64,000 bases of DNA from Rhodococcus sp. KRD197 (lineage in GTDB: Bacteria; Actinomycetota; Actinomycetes; Mycobacteriales; Mycobacteriaceae): NCBI RefSeq assembly GCF_017168235.1, contig NZ_JABFAO010000004.1, positions 1 through 64,000 on the forward strand. Direction: 5' to 3'. The position numbers and the translations under genes are program-made. This document shows positions 53,470 through 62,245 of the stretch, one piece after another (within the stretch, counting starts at the first letter, position 1; the number at the start of each line of letters is the position of its first letter). A model generated the notes under the pieces. The model made no database searches. It was not told where the DNA came from and saw only the letters and a list, made by a program, of their open reading frames with translations.

Positions 53470-54288
53470 TCATGCACGGCGACTTCTCCGACGCTGTCGT
53501 ACCACCGAAATTATCTCGTCCACGACTTCGTCCAGGTACGCCATCGCTGTCGCGGCCGAGTAGCGGAGGATGCGCCAACCGTCGGCGATCAACGCGTTCT
53601 GGCGTTTGCGATCGTTGTTGAACGGTTCGGGTTCGATGTGAAATTCGCGTCCGTCGATTTCGACGATCACCTTGGCGCGACGACACACCAGGTCCCCGTA
53701 GTATCGTCCGATCTTGGTGTTGATCTCGAGCCGGAAGTTGCGTGCTGTCAGTGCACGAGCGACGGCGCGCTCCGGTTCGGATCTGGTCATCGGACAGCAC
53801 GTGCGCAGTTGTTCGCGGACGGCGGCGATTCCGTGTCGACCGGAGGACTCCGCGCACATCTGTGCGACCGCGCGCCAGTTCACTCGTTGTCCGATTGCGG
53901 CGTCGAACAGCGCCTCGAGGTCTGGCCGCTTCATAGTTGTGGCGACGTCGATGAGGCAGTGCTCGATCGGGACCACCGGCAAGCCGTTCGTTCTCGCCTG
54001 CTTGGTCACTGTCCGTCGATGCAACCGAACCCATTGCGGGCCGCGGACCTGGGTACCCAGTGGCACTGTTGCTTCGACGAGTGCCGGTTCTTCGGTCAGA
54101 CCCCACATCCAGGCGGCGCTCGCGTGACTGAGCACCGCAGTCGGCTTCCACAGCGTCAGCGCAGTGCAGCGGTCGAGATAGCTGGGCTCGGTGTCCGAAT
54201 AGATCTGCGGAAGCACTCGATGAAACGAAGACAGAGCCCGACGGCTCAGGCCTGAATGCAGCAGCGACTCGCGTGTGTAAACCCCCAT
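53470..54288 (-). CDS. DUF559-domain protein with AbiEi-like N-terminus
   Basis: 272 aa. The C-terminal 90 residues are a DUF559/Vsr-like PD-(D/E)xK nuclease fold: YYGDLVCRRAKVIVEIDGREFH with Asp, Glu and Asp-Gly. The N-terminal part (ESLLHSGLSRRALSSFHRVLP, then SHASAAWMWGL) resembles the AbiEi-like domain that often accompanies DUF559 in Actinobacteria. Function is unknown; such genes are numerous and mobile. It is flanked on both sides by a 57-bp repeat. Confidence 0.85.
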   Translation of the reverse strand: MGVYTRESLLHSGLSRRALSSFHRVLPQIYSDTEPSYLDRCTALTLWKPTAVLSHASAAWMWGLTEEPALVEATVPLGTQVRGPQWVRLHRRTVTKQARTNGLPVVPIEHCLIDVATTMKRPDLEALFDAAIGQRVNWRAVAQMCAESSGRHGIAAVREQLRTCCPMTRSEPERAVARALTARNFRLEINTKIGRYYGDLVCRRAKVIVEIDGREFHIEPEPFNNDRKRQNALIADGWRILRYSAATAMAYLDEVVDEIISVVRQRRRSRRA

Positions 54289-54609
54289 GCGAACACGATT
54301 GCAGGAAGTCGAGTTTCGGATCGAAATCTATCCACAGCCTGTGTACAACCGATTGGACTCGGTGGGTTTTGTGGTAGGGCGTGCGTGCACACAAATCGTG
54401 TCCGCGGGGCCGGATGTGACGCTACGAGGCGACTTGTGCGCACTCACGCACCCGCGAACAGACGACCAAGGTCCCTGATGGCGGTGCTTTTGTACCGCTG
54501 CGTCGAGCACGTCGCGGAAGGTCTGATGGTGGTCGGGCGAAACTCACGGCACCAGCAGCCGGGCAAAGGAAACGACGATGAGGGCTAGCGCAGGAAACGC
54601 AGATTCGCG
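54289..54609. other. 321-bp intergenic region with repeat copy 2
   Basis: Between the DUF559 gene and the ABC ATPase gene. It contains repeat copy 2 (54386-54442) and the promoter of the ABC operon; I see no convincing gene in it. Confidence 0.6.
54386..54442. repeat. 57-bp repeat, copy 2
   Basis: Begins TGCACACAAAT and ends GACTTGTGCGCA. The core TCCGCGGGGCCGGATGTGAC is identical to copy 1 at 53412. Same orientation and same length; the likeness continues for about 9 bases to the right (CTCACGCAC against CTCATGCAC). Confidence 0.85.
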
Positions 54610-55557
54610 ATGAACTATCCGATCGAGGTGCGCGCTCTGAGCAAGAGCTATGGGGACAAACTGGTGATCGACGACCTGTCGTTCGTCGTAGATCCAGGCG
54701 CCGTCACAGGATTTCTCGGACCCAACGGTTCGGGCAAGTCGACCACCATGCGACTGATCGTGGGGTTGGATCACCCCAGCGGTGGCAGCGCGAAAATCGG
54801 TGGCCTCGACTACGCGCATCTGAGTCGGCCACTGCTTACCGTCGGAACTCTGTTGGACTCCGAAGCCATCCATCCTGGCCGATCGGCATACAACCATCTC
54901 CTCTATCTTGCTCAGACACAGTCGATTGCGAACAAGCGCATCACGGAGGTTCTCGAGCTCGTCGGCCTGCGCGACGTCAGCGGCGAACGTACGGGTGGGT
55001 TCTCTCTCGGCATGCGGAAGCGATTGGGGATCGCCGCGGCACTACTCGGAGACCCGTCGGTGCTCATCTTGGACGAACCGATCAACGGGTTGGATCCGGA
55101 GGGCATCTACTGGATGCGCAATCTGATGAAGCACCTGGCGGGGGAGGGGCGAACCGTGTTCGTATCCAGCCACCTCATGGGCGAAATGGCGCAGACTGCA
55201 GATCATCTGGTCGTGATCGATCACGGCAGGTTGATCGCAGAATGCACTCCCAGTGAATTGATCGCCCGGAGTAGTCGGGCATCGGTGTTGGTGGCGTCCT
55301 CCGATTCTAAGAGACTTGCCGCGTCCATCGGGGCAGCCGGCGGACACTTCGAGGTTCGCGATCACGAGACGCTCACCGTGAGCGAACTTTCCGCACGCCG
55401 TATCGGCGAACTTGCCGCACAGCAGCAGATCGTGATCTATCAGCTGACGCCGCAGAAGGCATCGCTGGAGGAAGCCTTCATGTCACTCACACACTCCGAT
55501 TCGGATGAGGACGACCAGCCGGTTGTCTCACACTCTCGCGGAGAGGCCATGGCATGA
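54610..55557 (+). CDS. ABC transporter ATP-binding protein (DrrA/BcrA type)
   Basis: 315 aa. Walker A GPNGSGKST (37-45), signature FSLGMRKRLGIAAALL, Walker B VLILDEP, H-loop SSH. The C-terminal 90 residues are the usual extension of drug- or lantibiotic-exporting ABC2 ATPases. It overlaps the permease gene by 4 nt. It could be part of the resistance to the polyketide, but lies outside the likely borders. Confidence 0.94.
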   Translation: MNYPIEVRALSKSYGDKLVIDDLSFVVDPGAVTGFLGPNGSGKSTTMRLIVGLDHPSGGSAKIGGLDYAHLSRPLLTVGTLLDSEAIHPGRSAYNHLLYLAQTQSIANKRITEVLELVGLRDVSGERTGGFSLGMRKRLGIAAALLGDPSVLILDEPINGLDPEGIYWMRNLMKHLAGEGRTVFVSSHLMGEMAQTADHLVVIDHGRLIAECTPSELIARSSRASVLVASSDSKRLAASIGAAGGHFEVRDHETLTVSELSARRIGELAAQQQIVIYQLTPQKASLEEAFMSLTHSDSDEDDQPVVSHSRGEAMA

Positions 55558-56393
55558 GCACCACCTCACCACCCGTCACAGCGACACCTGCCACGCACAG
55601 CCACCGTAGCGCCGATGTCGTCGGACTCTTGAAATCGGAATGGACGAAGCTGATATCGCTTCGCTCGACGATCGCGTCGCTGGTGTTGCTGGTAGTGCTC
55701 ACCATAGGTTTCACGGTCCTGTTCACCTGGTTCACCGTGGCGTACTGGGACAACGTGGATCCCATCGCGCAAGCGCAGATCATTGCCGACCCGGCGCGGC
55801 AGATCCTCGGCGCTGGTTTTCTGCTGGGTCAGTTGGCGGTCTGTGTGCTCGGTGTGCTGGTCGTGACCAGCGAATATGCCAGCGGAACGATCAGGGCCAG
55901 TCTCCTGGCAGTCCCCTCGCGCATACCGGTCCTCCTCGCAAAATCCGGCGTGTTCATGGTGGTCGTCTTCGTGGTCGGTCAGATCGCATCGTTTCCCACC
56001 TTCTTCTTCGGATCGGCGATCATGCGTTCTCGCGCGTCGGTGTCCCTGGGCGATCCAGGTGTCTTGCGTGCAGTGATCGGTGCGGGCTTGTATCTCGCAT
56101 TGCTCGGGGTCATGGCTATCGCCGTCGGCGCAATCGTCCGGCACACGGCGGGAGCCATCACCGGCATTATCGGGTTCATTCTCGTGCTGGCCCCATTGAC
56201 GCAGCTGATCCCCGGCACCATCGGCAAGTACATTCAGGCATATCTACCCTCTCAGGCCGGGTCTCTCATCGCCTCTCCTCAACAGTCGCCCGATGACCTT
56301 CTGACCCCTTGGCAGGGTTTCGGGGTCGCGGCAATCTGGACGGTGCTGTTGCTTGCCCTCGCGGCGTATCTGCTCCGACGCCGGGACGCGTGA
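55554..56393 (+). CDS. ABC transporter permease (ABC-2 type)
   Basis: 279 aa, six membrane helices. LLKSEWTKLISLRSTIASLV is the typical start of ABC2 permeases, and VTSEYASGTIRASLLAVPSR the conserved cytosolic loop. Together with the previous gene it makes an exporter; the substrate is unknown. Confidence 0.92.
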   Translation: MSTTSPPVTATPATHSHRSADVVGLLKSEWTKLISLRSTIASLVLLVVLTIGFTVLFTWFTVAYWDNVDPIAQAQIIADPARQILGAGFLLGQLAVCVLGVLVVTSEYASGTIRASLLAVPSRIPVLLAKSGVFMVVVFVVGQIASFPTFFFGSAIMRSRASVSLGDPGVLRAVIGAGLYLALLGVMAIAVGAIVRHTAGAITGIIGFILVLAPLTQLIPGTIGKYIQAYLPSQAGSLIASPQQSPDDLLTPWQGFGVAAIWTVLLLALAAYLLRRRDA

Positions 56394-56520
56394 GCAGGGA
56401 CGGAGCGAGACCTTCGGCCGCCCGTATGGGCCACAAGTCCCTATTCACCGGACGGTGGCGATCTGCAGACTGGACGTAACGGCAAGTTCCCCGCACCTTT
56501 TCAGACAAGGACCATCCGGC

Positions 56521-56736
56521 ATGGCACTCGTTCTCGCTCTCGTCATCTTCGCGGCGGTGTTCAGCTTCGGAGCACTCCGATTCGGCGCGCGTTCTGGAAT
56601 CTGGGAACCGAGCGGCAGCATCGCCGGTCCCAGCACCTTGGAGGAGTTGTTCGCCGCGCGCTATGCACGTGGGGACATCGATGACGTCCAGTACCGCAGA
56701 GCCGTGGACCGGCTGACGATGCAGCTCCATAGCTGA
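56521..56736 (+). CDS. small SHOCT-domain membrane protein
   Basis: 71 aa. One N-terminal membrane helix (ALVLALVIFAAVFSFGAL), then a SHOCT motif (about residues 38-68: LEELFAARYARGDIDDVQYR). SHOCT is a short domain thought to mediate oligomerisation. ATG at 56521; the upstream 127 bp hold no gene. Confidence 0.85.
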   Translation: MALVLALVIFAAVFSFGALRFGARSGIWEPSGSIAGPSTLEELFAARYARGDIDDVQYRRAVDRLTMQLHS

Positions 56737-56762
56737 GAACTCCCATACGAGAGAAGAACATC

Positions 56763-57275
56763 ATGCGAATCCTGATTGCCACAGCAAGCCGGCACGGTTC
56801 CACCCGCGAACTCGGGCACTGGTTAGGATCCGCGATAGCCGAAAGACTGGACGGCGCAATGGATTCGGTGACGGTAGAGGTCCTCGACGCCGCTGACGTC
56901 GACGGCATCGCCGGGTACGACGCCGTCATCATCGGAAGCGGAGTGTATATGGGCCGTTGGCTGCGGGAGGCGCGATCACTGGTCAAGCGAGAGCGCGTCG
57001 AACTCGAGAACAGGCCCGTGTGGTTGTTCTCCAGCGGGCCGATAGACGAGGAAGCACCCTCAGCGACATCGTCGAAGTGGAATGAGGCTTCCTGGGCGAT
57101 CGAGCATCGAGTTTTCGGGGGGAAGCTCGATCGGTCGGAGCTGTCGAGGTTCGAGCGACTCGTGGTGAAGCTGATTCAAGCCGATGACGGAGACACCAGA
57201 TCGCGCACCGACATCGACGAGTGGGCGGACGCGATCTGTGCCACCTTGTCAGCCTCGACCCCACAAGCGCGCTGA
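56763..57275 (+). CDS. flavodoxin-domain protein (HemG-like)
   Basis: 170 aa, flavodoxin_5 type. ILIATASRHGSTRELGHWLG is the FMN-phosphate loop, IIGSGVYMGRWL the second FMN loop. It resembles menaquinone-dependent protoporphyrinogen oxidase HemG, but actinobacteria use other haem enzymes, so its electron partner is open. It follows the SHOCT gene by 26 nt. Confidence 0.87.
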   Translation: MRILIATASRHGSTRELGHWLGSAIAERLDGAMDSVTVEVLDAADVDGIAGYDAVIIGSGVYMGRWLREARSLVKRERVELENRPVWLFSSGPIDEEAPSATSSKWNEASWAIEHRVFGGKLDRSELSRFERLVVKLIQADDGDTRSRTDIDEWADAICATLSASTPQAR

Positions 57276-57278
57276 GCC

Positions 57279-58265
57279 TTACTCGACACCGCCGAGCTGG
57301 CGGAGTTCCTCGAGAATGGCCGGGACCTTCTGCATCAATGAAATGTGTCCCTCGCCGTCGACGAGGTGAGCTCGCGCCCCGGCGATGTTGGCGGCCAGCC
57401 ATTCCACGTGTGCGAACGGCACCATGGTGTCCAGGCGGCCCTGCCACAGGGAGACTGGGACGCGGATCTCGCTCAGGTCGAACCCCCAAGGTCGGGTGTG
57501 GGTCAGGTCGTCGTCGCGCCACCCCACGATGCCCTGACGGCCGGCCGCATTGACCGAGGATGCGAGGTACTCGGCGAGCTCTCCGGTCAGCGCGGCGCGG
57601 TCCACCGGCGGTGCCAGCGCACCCAATCCCTCCGCGACCTGCTCGGCGGTGACGGCGAAGAATCCCTTCCGGATATCGAGGAACGCCTCCAGCTCCTCGA
57701 CACCAGCGAAGATCGCCGAGTATTCCGCGACGTTCTCCTCGGCCATGCCGTCACGGATGTCACCGTCGTACTCGTCGGCAGGAGCGATGCCGACGCAGCA
57801 GGCGGCCGCCAGGCACCGGTCGGGCAGCAGCGCTGCGCACGCGAGCGCGCGGGGTCCACCGCCGGACCAACCGATCGTGAGAAAGTTGCCGACACCGAGG
57901 TGGTCGAGCACCGTCGCGGTGTCTGCGGCGTCGTCACCGACCTGCGCAGTGGTGGCGCCGTCGGAGCGCGGCGAGGACGCGCCGTACCCGGGGCGTGAGT
58001 AGGAGATGACCCGGAGCCCGTGCTCGGCCGCGGCGCGTTCCAGGGTCGGGAAAGGGACCGCGGCTTGCGGCGTGCCGTGATGGTAGACGAGTGGAAACCC
58101 GTCCTCCGGGCCCGCGTCGAGCACCTCGAGCGTGCGGTCGTTGCCGGCTGGAATGATGACCGTCCTGGCTCCGGGATCCCGCTTGCTCCGAAGTCCGACA
58201 ACTGAGTCACCGCCGGATGGAACGGCAGGTGCGCCGATACCGGGTGCGACAGCAGCTCTTGTCAT
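57279..58265 (-). CDS. alpha/beta hydrolase
   Basis: 328 aa. Nucleophile Ser in IGWSGGGPRAL, Asp in WQGRLDTMVPFAH, His in DGEGHISL; oxyanion region HHGTPQAAVPF. All three catalytic residues are in place. ATG at 58265 has a GGAGG site; upstream reading to 58370 is not needed. Convergent with the flavodoxin gene, 3 nt apart. The substrate is unknown. Confidence 0.9.
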   Translation of the reverse strand: MTRAAVAPGIGAPAVPSGGDSVVGLRSKRDPGARTVIIPAGNDRTLEVLDAGPEDGFPLVYHHGTPQAAVPFPTLERAAAEHGLRVISYSRPGYGASSPRSDGATTAQVGDDAADTATVLDHLGVGNFLTIGWSGGGPRALACAALLPDRCLAAACCVGIAPADEYDGDIRDGMAEENVAEYSAIFAGVEELEAFLDIRKGFFAVTAEQVAEGLGALAPPVDRAALTGELAEYLASSVNAAGRQGIVGWRDDDLTHTRPWGFDLSEIRVPVSLWQGRLDTMVPFAHVEWLAANIAGARAHLVDGEGHISLMQKVPAILEELRQLGGVE

Positions 58266-58493
58266 GTGGTCCTCCGCAATTTCGACACCGATGATCTTCT
58301 CGACGATCGAGCTATGTACGTCACTCATCCTCGACGCTGCCACAACCACGCACGTAGGGCCGAACGACATCGAAGTCGACAGCGGACGTGACTTTGGGCC
58401 CTATCGATGGGAGCCGTTCGCGAACACGATGTAGCGGTGGGCAACGCACCTTCGGAGGGTGGGTTACGTGTCGCTGTTCGAGGAGAGGATGAC

Positions 58494-58730
58494 ATGGCCG
58501 GTTTCGATATCTCGCGGTCGACGCCATTGGACGTTTTCGTCTCGCACAGCACGATCGCCGACCTCCCAGCCGAGTGGTCCCGTCGAATGGAGTACGAACT
58601 AGCGTTGATGCGTAGCCCGCTGGCTGCGCAACTTCGCATCGTCGAACACCGAATTCAGTTGATGATGCGAGCGCAAGCGGTACGCAATCCACGAGATCTC
58701 GTCGCGACACCAGCGAAGCACCTCCGTTGA
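58494..58730 (+). CDS. small hypothetical protein (78 aa)
   Basis: ATG with GAGGAGAGG upstream. The protein is soluble with a helical, Arg/Met-rich second half (LAAQLRIVEHRIQLMMRAQA). I do not recognise a family. It is located between the hydrolase promoter and the LigD-type gene. Confidence 0.6.
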   Translation: MAGFDISRSTPLDVFVSHSTIADLPAEWSRRMEYELALMRSPLAAQLRIVEHRIQLMMRAQAVRNPRDLVATPAKHLR

Positions 58731-58788
58731 GGGAACCCCCAGCGCGGTCGAATGACCTTTTCGGACGCTTGCCCTAGGCTTTGCTGGC

Positions 58789-59736
58789 ATGGCATCTCCG
58801 GCAGTCGAACTCGAGGTGGGCAAGCGCTCGGTGCGCATCTCCAACCCCGATCGGGTGTACTTCCCCGAGAGCGGGGCGACCAAGCTCGACCTGGTGAACT
58901 ACTACCTCAGCGTCGGTGACGGAATCGTGCGCGCGCTGCGGGAGCGCCCGTGCATGATGCACAGATTCCCCAAGGGGCTTGCCGGCGACAAGGTGCACCA
59001 GAAGCGCGTGCCGAACGGTGCGCCCCCGTGGCTCGAAACCGTGCGCGTCACGTTCCCGCGCTACAACCGCACCGCCGACGAACTGTGCGTCACCGAGTTG
59101 GCGCACGTTGCCTGGGCGGTGCAGATGTCGACCGTCGAGTTTCACCCGTGGAACTCGCGTCGCGCCGACGTCGAACGGCCCGACGAATGGCGCATCGACC
59201 TCGACCCCATGCCCGACTGCCCGTTCGACCGAGTGCGTCGCGTCGCGGGTGTGGTGAAAGAGGTGCTCGAGGATCTCGGCGCGGTCGGGTGGCCCAAGAC
59301 GTCCGGCGGGCACGGACTGCACGTCTTCGTACGCATCCGACCGGATCACGGCTTCAAGGACGTGCGCAGGGCAGCACTGGCTTTCGCGCGTGAAGTTGAG
59401 CGGCGTGCACCCGAGGACGTGACGACGACGTGGTGGCGCAAGGACCGTGACCCCACGAAATTGTTCGTCGACTACAACCAGAACGCCCGTGACCACACCA
59501 TCGCCAGCGCCTACTCGGTGCGCGGAAACCATCAGGCCACCGTGTCCACCCCGATCTCCTGGGACGAGGTGGCGACTGTGGATCCGCACAAGTTCACGAT
59601 CTTCACGGTGCCCAAGCGATTCGCCGAACTCGGCGACCTGCACGCGGGCATCGACGACGCCGTGTTCGCCCTGGACCAACTGCTCGAATGGGCCGAGCGT
59701 GACGAGCGGGAAGGTCTCACCGAGTCGGAGGAGTGA
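58789..59736 (+). CDS. stand-alone LigD-type polymerase/primase domain protein
   Basis: 315 aa, archaeo-eukaryotic primase (AEP) fold of the LigD PolDom family. Metal Asp 137 and Asp 139 (RIDLDP), SGGHGLHVFV for nucleotide binding, and a DPHKFTIFTVPKR-like end. No ligase or nuclease domain is attached. Such proteins (Prim-PolC type in mycobacteria) fill short gaps in base excision or end-joining repair, preferring ribonucleotides. Confidence 0.92.
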   Translation: MASPAVELEVGKRSVRISNPDRVYFPESGATKLDLVNYYLSVGDGIVRALRERPCMMHRFPKGLAGDKVHQKRVPNGAPPWLETVRVTFPRYNRTADELCVTELAHVAWAVQMSTVEFHPWNSRRADVERPDEWRIDLDPMPDCPFDRVRRVAGVVKEVLEDLGAVGWPKTSGGHGLHVFVRIRPDHGFKDVRRAALAFAREVERRAPEDVTTTWWRKDRDPTKLFVDYNQNARDHTIASAYSVRGNHQATVSTPISWDEVATVDPHKFTIFTVPKRFAELGDLHAGIDDAVFALDQLLEWAERDEREGLTESEE

Positions 59737-59810
59737 GCGTCCAAGGTCCCTGACGCTTCGACTCCCGGCTGTTGGCGCTATCCCGATCAATCACTCTCTT
59801 TTCGCCGATG

Positions 59811-60218
59811 TCAACCGGTCGATCGCAATACGACCTGAATGCTCAGCAGATCGTCGCCCACGGCGCGGACCACGACCGACGCATTGCGTGAGATGGTCCG
59901 AAGCCGTCGCCGCGGGTCGTCGTCCGGTCGCAGTACCGCCCTACCGCTGCGCCAGACGTTCTTCACTCTGATGCGCACCTCGGGATTGGCCTGAATGTTC
60001 TTGACGTACTGACTGGCAGGGCCGTATTCGGACACGAACCAGTACTCGTCGCCGTCGAGGCGCCCGCTGACCGGAGTCGTGCGGGGTTCACCGCTCTTGC
60101 GGCCGACAGTTTCGATCAGGTGCGCGCTGGGAACGCGCCTGCTGATCGGATTGATCAGTGTCCGCTGAAGTGCAGTGATGACGCTTTTGCGGCTCACATT
60201 CCGTCTACCCGCCGACAT
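59811..60218 (-). CDS. Ddn-type (F420-dependent) nitroreductase-family protein
   Basis: 135 aa, split-barrel flavin/F420-binding fold. ETVGRKSGEPRTTPVSG is the signature of deazaflavin-dependent nitroreductase (Ddn)-like proteins, and PASQYVKNIQANPEVRI follows as usual. It should use cofactor F420 to reduce quinones or similar substrates. It is 7 nt downstream of the SDR gene and probably in its operon. Confidence 0.88.
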   Translation of the reverse strand: MSAGRRNVSRKSVITALQRTLINPISRRVPSAHLIETVGRKSGEPRTTPVSGRLDGDEYWFVSEYGPASQYVKNIQANPEVRIRVKNVWRSGRAVLRPDDDPRRRLRTISRNASVVVRAVGDDLLSIQVVLRSTG

Positions 60219-60225
60219 GGAGTCG

Positions 60226-61050
60226 TCAACCCGTTCTGGTGGCGGCCGACAGAATCATGTCCGTGACCGCAGCCGGTGCGCAGGACGTCGCGAGCACCTG
60301 CGCACGGCTTGCGGCGTCGCAGCGGTAGCGTCGTCGCGGCCTACTCGAGGTCAGCGCGTGTTCGACGCTCTTGGCAACCTTGTCGGGATCCACCGCCAGC
60401 TTCTGCATGCGTGGCAATAGGCCACGCATGCGGGTCAATTGAGGCTCGTATAGCTCACGGTGTTCGGCTGACATCGCGTCGGACACCGCGTCGAATTCTT
60501 CGACCACATTGGTCCACATATCGGTCCGCGTGGTGCCCGGCTGGATCAAGCTGACGTGAATCTTCCACGGTCGCAACTCGATACGCAGCGCATCGGTAAG
60601 CGCCTCGATGGCGAACTTCGAGGCGCAGTACGCCCCTGTCCCCGGTGTCGCCAGTAGCCCGCTGAGCGAGGAAATCATGACGATCCGTCCGCGGCTGGCG
60701 CGAATTCTCGGCAGCACCGCTTGCGTCAACCGCAGTGGGCCGGTGACATTGACCTCGAGCTGATCGGTGAAATCGTTCGGTGGCACCGTCTCCACCGGCC
60801 CCTGCAGCGCGATCCCCGCATTGTTGACCACTGCGTCGAGTCGGTCCGGAAGTACGTCGTCGAGGGCAGCGATGGAATCGGGTTCGGTGACATCGAGAAG
60901 AAGTGGATGAACACCGTCGATCTCGCCGAGCAGGTCCCGGTGCGACGCCGACCGCACTCCGGCATAGACGGTCGTTCCCGCTGCAGCAAGCCTGCGCGTG
61001 CAGGCGAGTCCGATTCCGCGCCCGGCCCCGCTGATCAGGACCGCGCTCAT
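60226..61050 (-). CDS. SDR-family oxidoreductase
   Basis: 274 aa classical SDR. GAGRGIGLACTRRLA for NAD(P), NNAGIALQG, and catalytic YCASK. The C-terminal 50 residues are basic, as in SDRs acting on lipids. Divergent from the AurF-like gene, with a 25-bp palindromic operator candidate in between. Confidence 0.9.
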   Translation of the reverse strand: MSAVLISGAGRGIGLACTRRLAAAGTTVYAGVRSASHRDLLGEIDGVHPLLLDVTEPDSIAALDDVLPDRLDAVVNNAGIALQGPVETVPPNDFTDQLEVNVTGPLRLTQAVLPRIRASRGRIVMISSLSGLLATPGTGAYCASKFAIEALTDALRIELRPWKIHVSLIQPGTTRTDMWTNVVEEFDAVSDAMSAEHRELYEPQLTRMRGLLPRMQKLAVDPDKVAKSVEHALTSSRPRRRYRCDAASRAQVLATSCAPAAVTDMILSAATRTG

Positions 61051-61160
61051 CCTGCGTACTCACTTCGGCAATGTGCGACGTTCATCGGGTTGGATTCCCT
61101 TTCGTCGATGGAACAGCGCACCCGCGATTGACAGATCGAACGCGCCGGTGGACGATTGCT

Positions 61161-61185
61161 ACCGTCGGTATCAGATACCATTGGT
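61161..61185. promoter_or_regulatory. 25-bp dyad operator, copy 1
   Basis: Architecture ACC-N3-GGTAT-N3-ATACC-N3-GGT, with all paired bases perfect. It lies in the 179-bp divergent promoter between the SDR (minus) and AurF-like gene (plus). The same architecture is found at 63613. Confidence 0.75.
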
Positions 61186-61229
61186 TTCGACCTGTCAACC
61201 GCTGACGGACGCTCCCGGAGGGAGTCGGT

Positions 61230-62237
61230 ATGACCACCCCGAACACGACGAACCAGCACGCACCGAGCCAGCACGCACTGAGCAGGGCCGGGGTTTCGAC
61301 ACTGACGCGAAAGTCCGTGGGAGACAGGGAGCAGACAGCTGAACGGCTTCTGCGCTCAACGGCCGATCGTGCGTACGACGGCGAGGTCGACATCGATTGG
61401 TCGGCGGACACCGTCCCCGGGGCGAAATGGGTGGCCGATCACAGGCACTCGCTCTACGGAACACGGCTATGGGACAGCTTGACCGAGGAGCAAAGACTGA
61501 CGCTCGGTAAGCACGAGGCTGTGTCCGTGCTCAGTTACGGAATCATGGCCGAGCTGTTCTTGAGCATCATGCTCCTGCGTGGTGTCGTCGAGGGTGGGCG
61601 ATTGACAACGGGGCACAGCCGGTACGCACTGGCCGAGGTGGCCGAGGAAACGCGTCACTCGACGATGTTCGGGCGCATCATCGACAAGACGGGATTGCCT
61701 GCTGTGAAGCAACCGGCGGTGCTCGGCATCTTGTTGAACTTCGCTGGACTGCTGCCGCGGGGACCGTCGATCCACGCGGGAACCCTGCTCGTGGAGGAGG
61801 TTCTCGATCGAATGCAACGAGAGATGATGGACGACCCGCAAATCCAGCCACACCTTCGGCAGATGATGAAGATTCACGTTCTCGAGGAGGCGCGCCACAT
61901 CACCTACGCGCGTGAAGAACTGGTTCGATCCATCGACGAACGGGGACCCCTGAGCAATGCCTTGCATCGTGTTCTCACTGCGATACAGGCAATCGTCGTG
62001 GTGCAGTCTCTCATCCACCCCTCGGTGTACCGCAGCGTCGGGATCTCACCCGTGCGAGGTTGGGCAACCGCGGTATCGAGCCCCCGATACCGCGATCGCG
62101 CCGTGTTCGCGTGCGAGCCGTTGATGCGTTACCTGCACGAAGTCGGAATGATCCGCGGCGTAGTCACAACGCGCCTGTACCGGCTTTCTCGTGCGCTACC
62201 TGCGGACATTCTGGCGGAGGTCTCGGGGCGCTCCTGA
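61230..62237 (+). CDS. AurF-like diiron oxygenase family protein
   Basis: 335 aa, helical ferritin-like fold of the p-aminobenzoate N-oxygenase (AurF) family. Metal ligand candidates: Glu 96 (GKHEA), Glu 139/140 and His 143 (AEETRH), Glu in LLVEEVLD, and Glu/His in LEEARHITYAREE. All diiron motifs are intact, so it may activate oxygen. It is likely under control of the dyad upstream. The substrate is unknown. Confidence 0.88.
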   Translation: MTTPNTTNQHAPSQHALSRAGVSTLTRKSVGDREQTAERLLRSTADRAYDGEVDIDWSADTVPGAKWVADHRHSLYGTRLWDSLTEEQRLTLGKHEAVSVLSYGIMAELFLSIMLLRGVVEGGRLTTGHSRYALAEVAEETRHSTMFGRIIDKTGLPAVKQPAVLGILLNFAGLLPRGPSIHAGTLLVEEVLDRMQREMMDDPQIQPHLRQMMKIHVLEEARHITYAREELVRSIDERGPLSNALHRVLTAIQAIVVVQSLIHPSVYRSVGISPVRGWATAVSSPRYRDRAVFACEPLMRYLHEVGMIRGVVTTRLYRLSRALPADILAEVSGRS

Positions 62238-62245
62238 TCGGGGAA

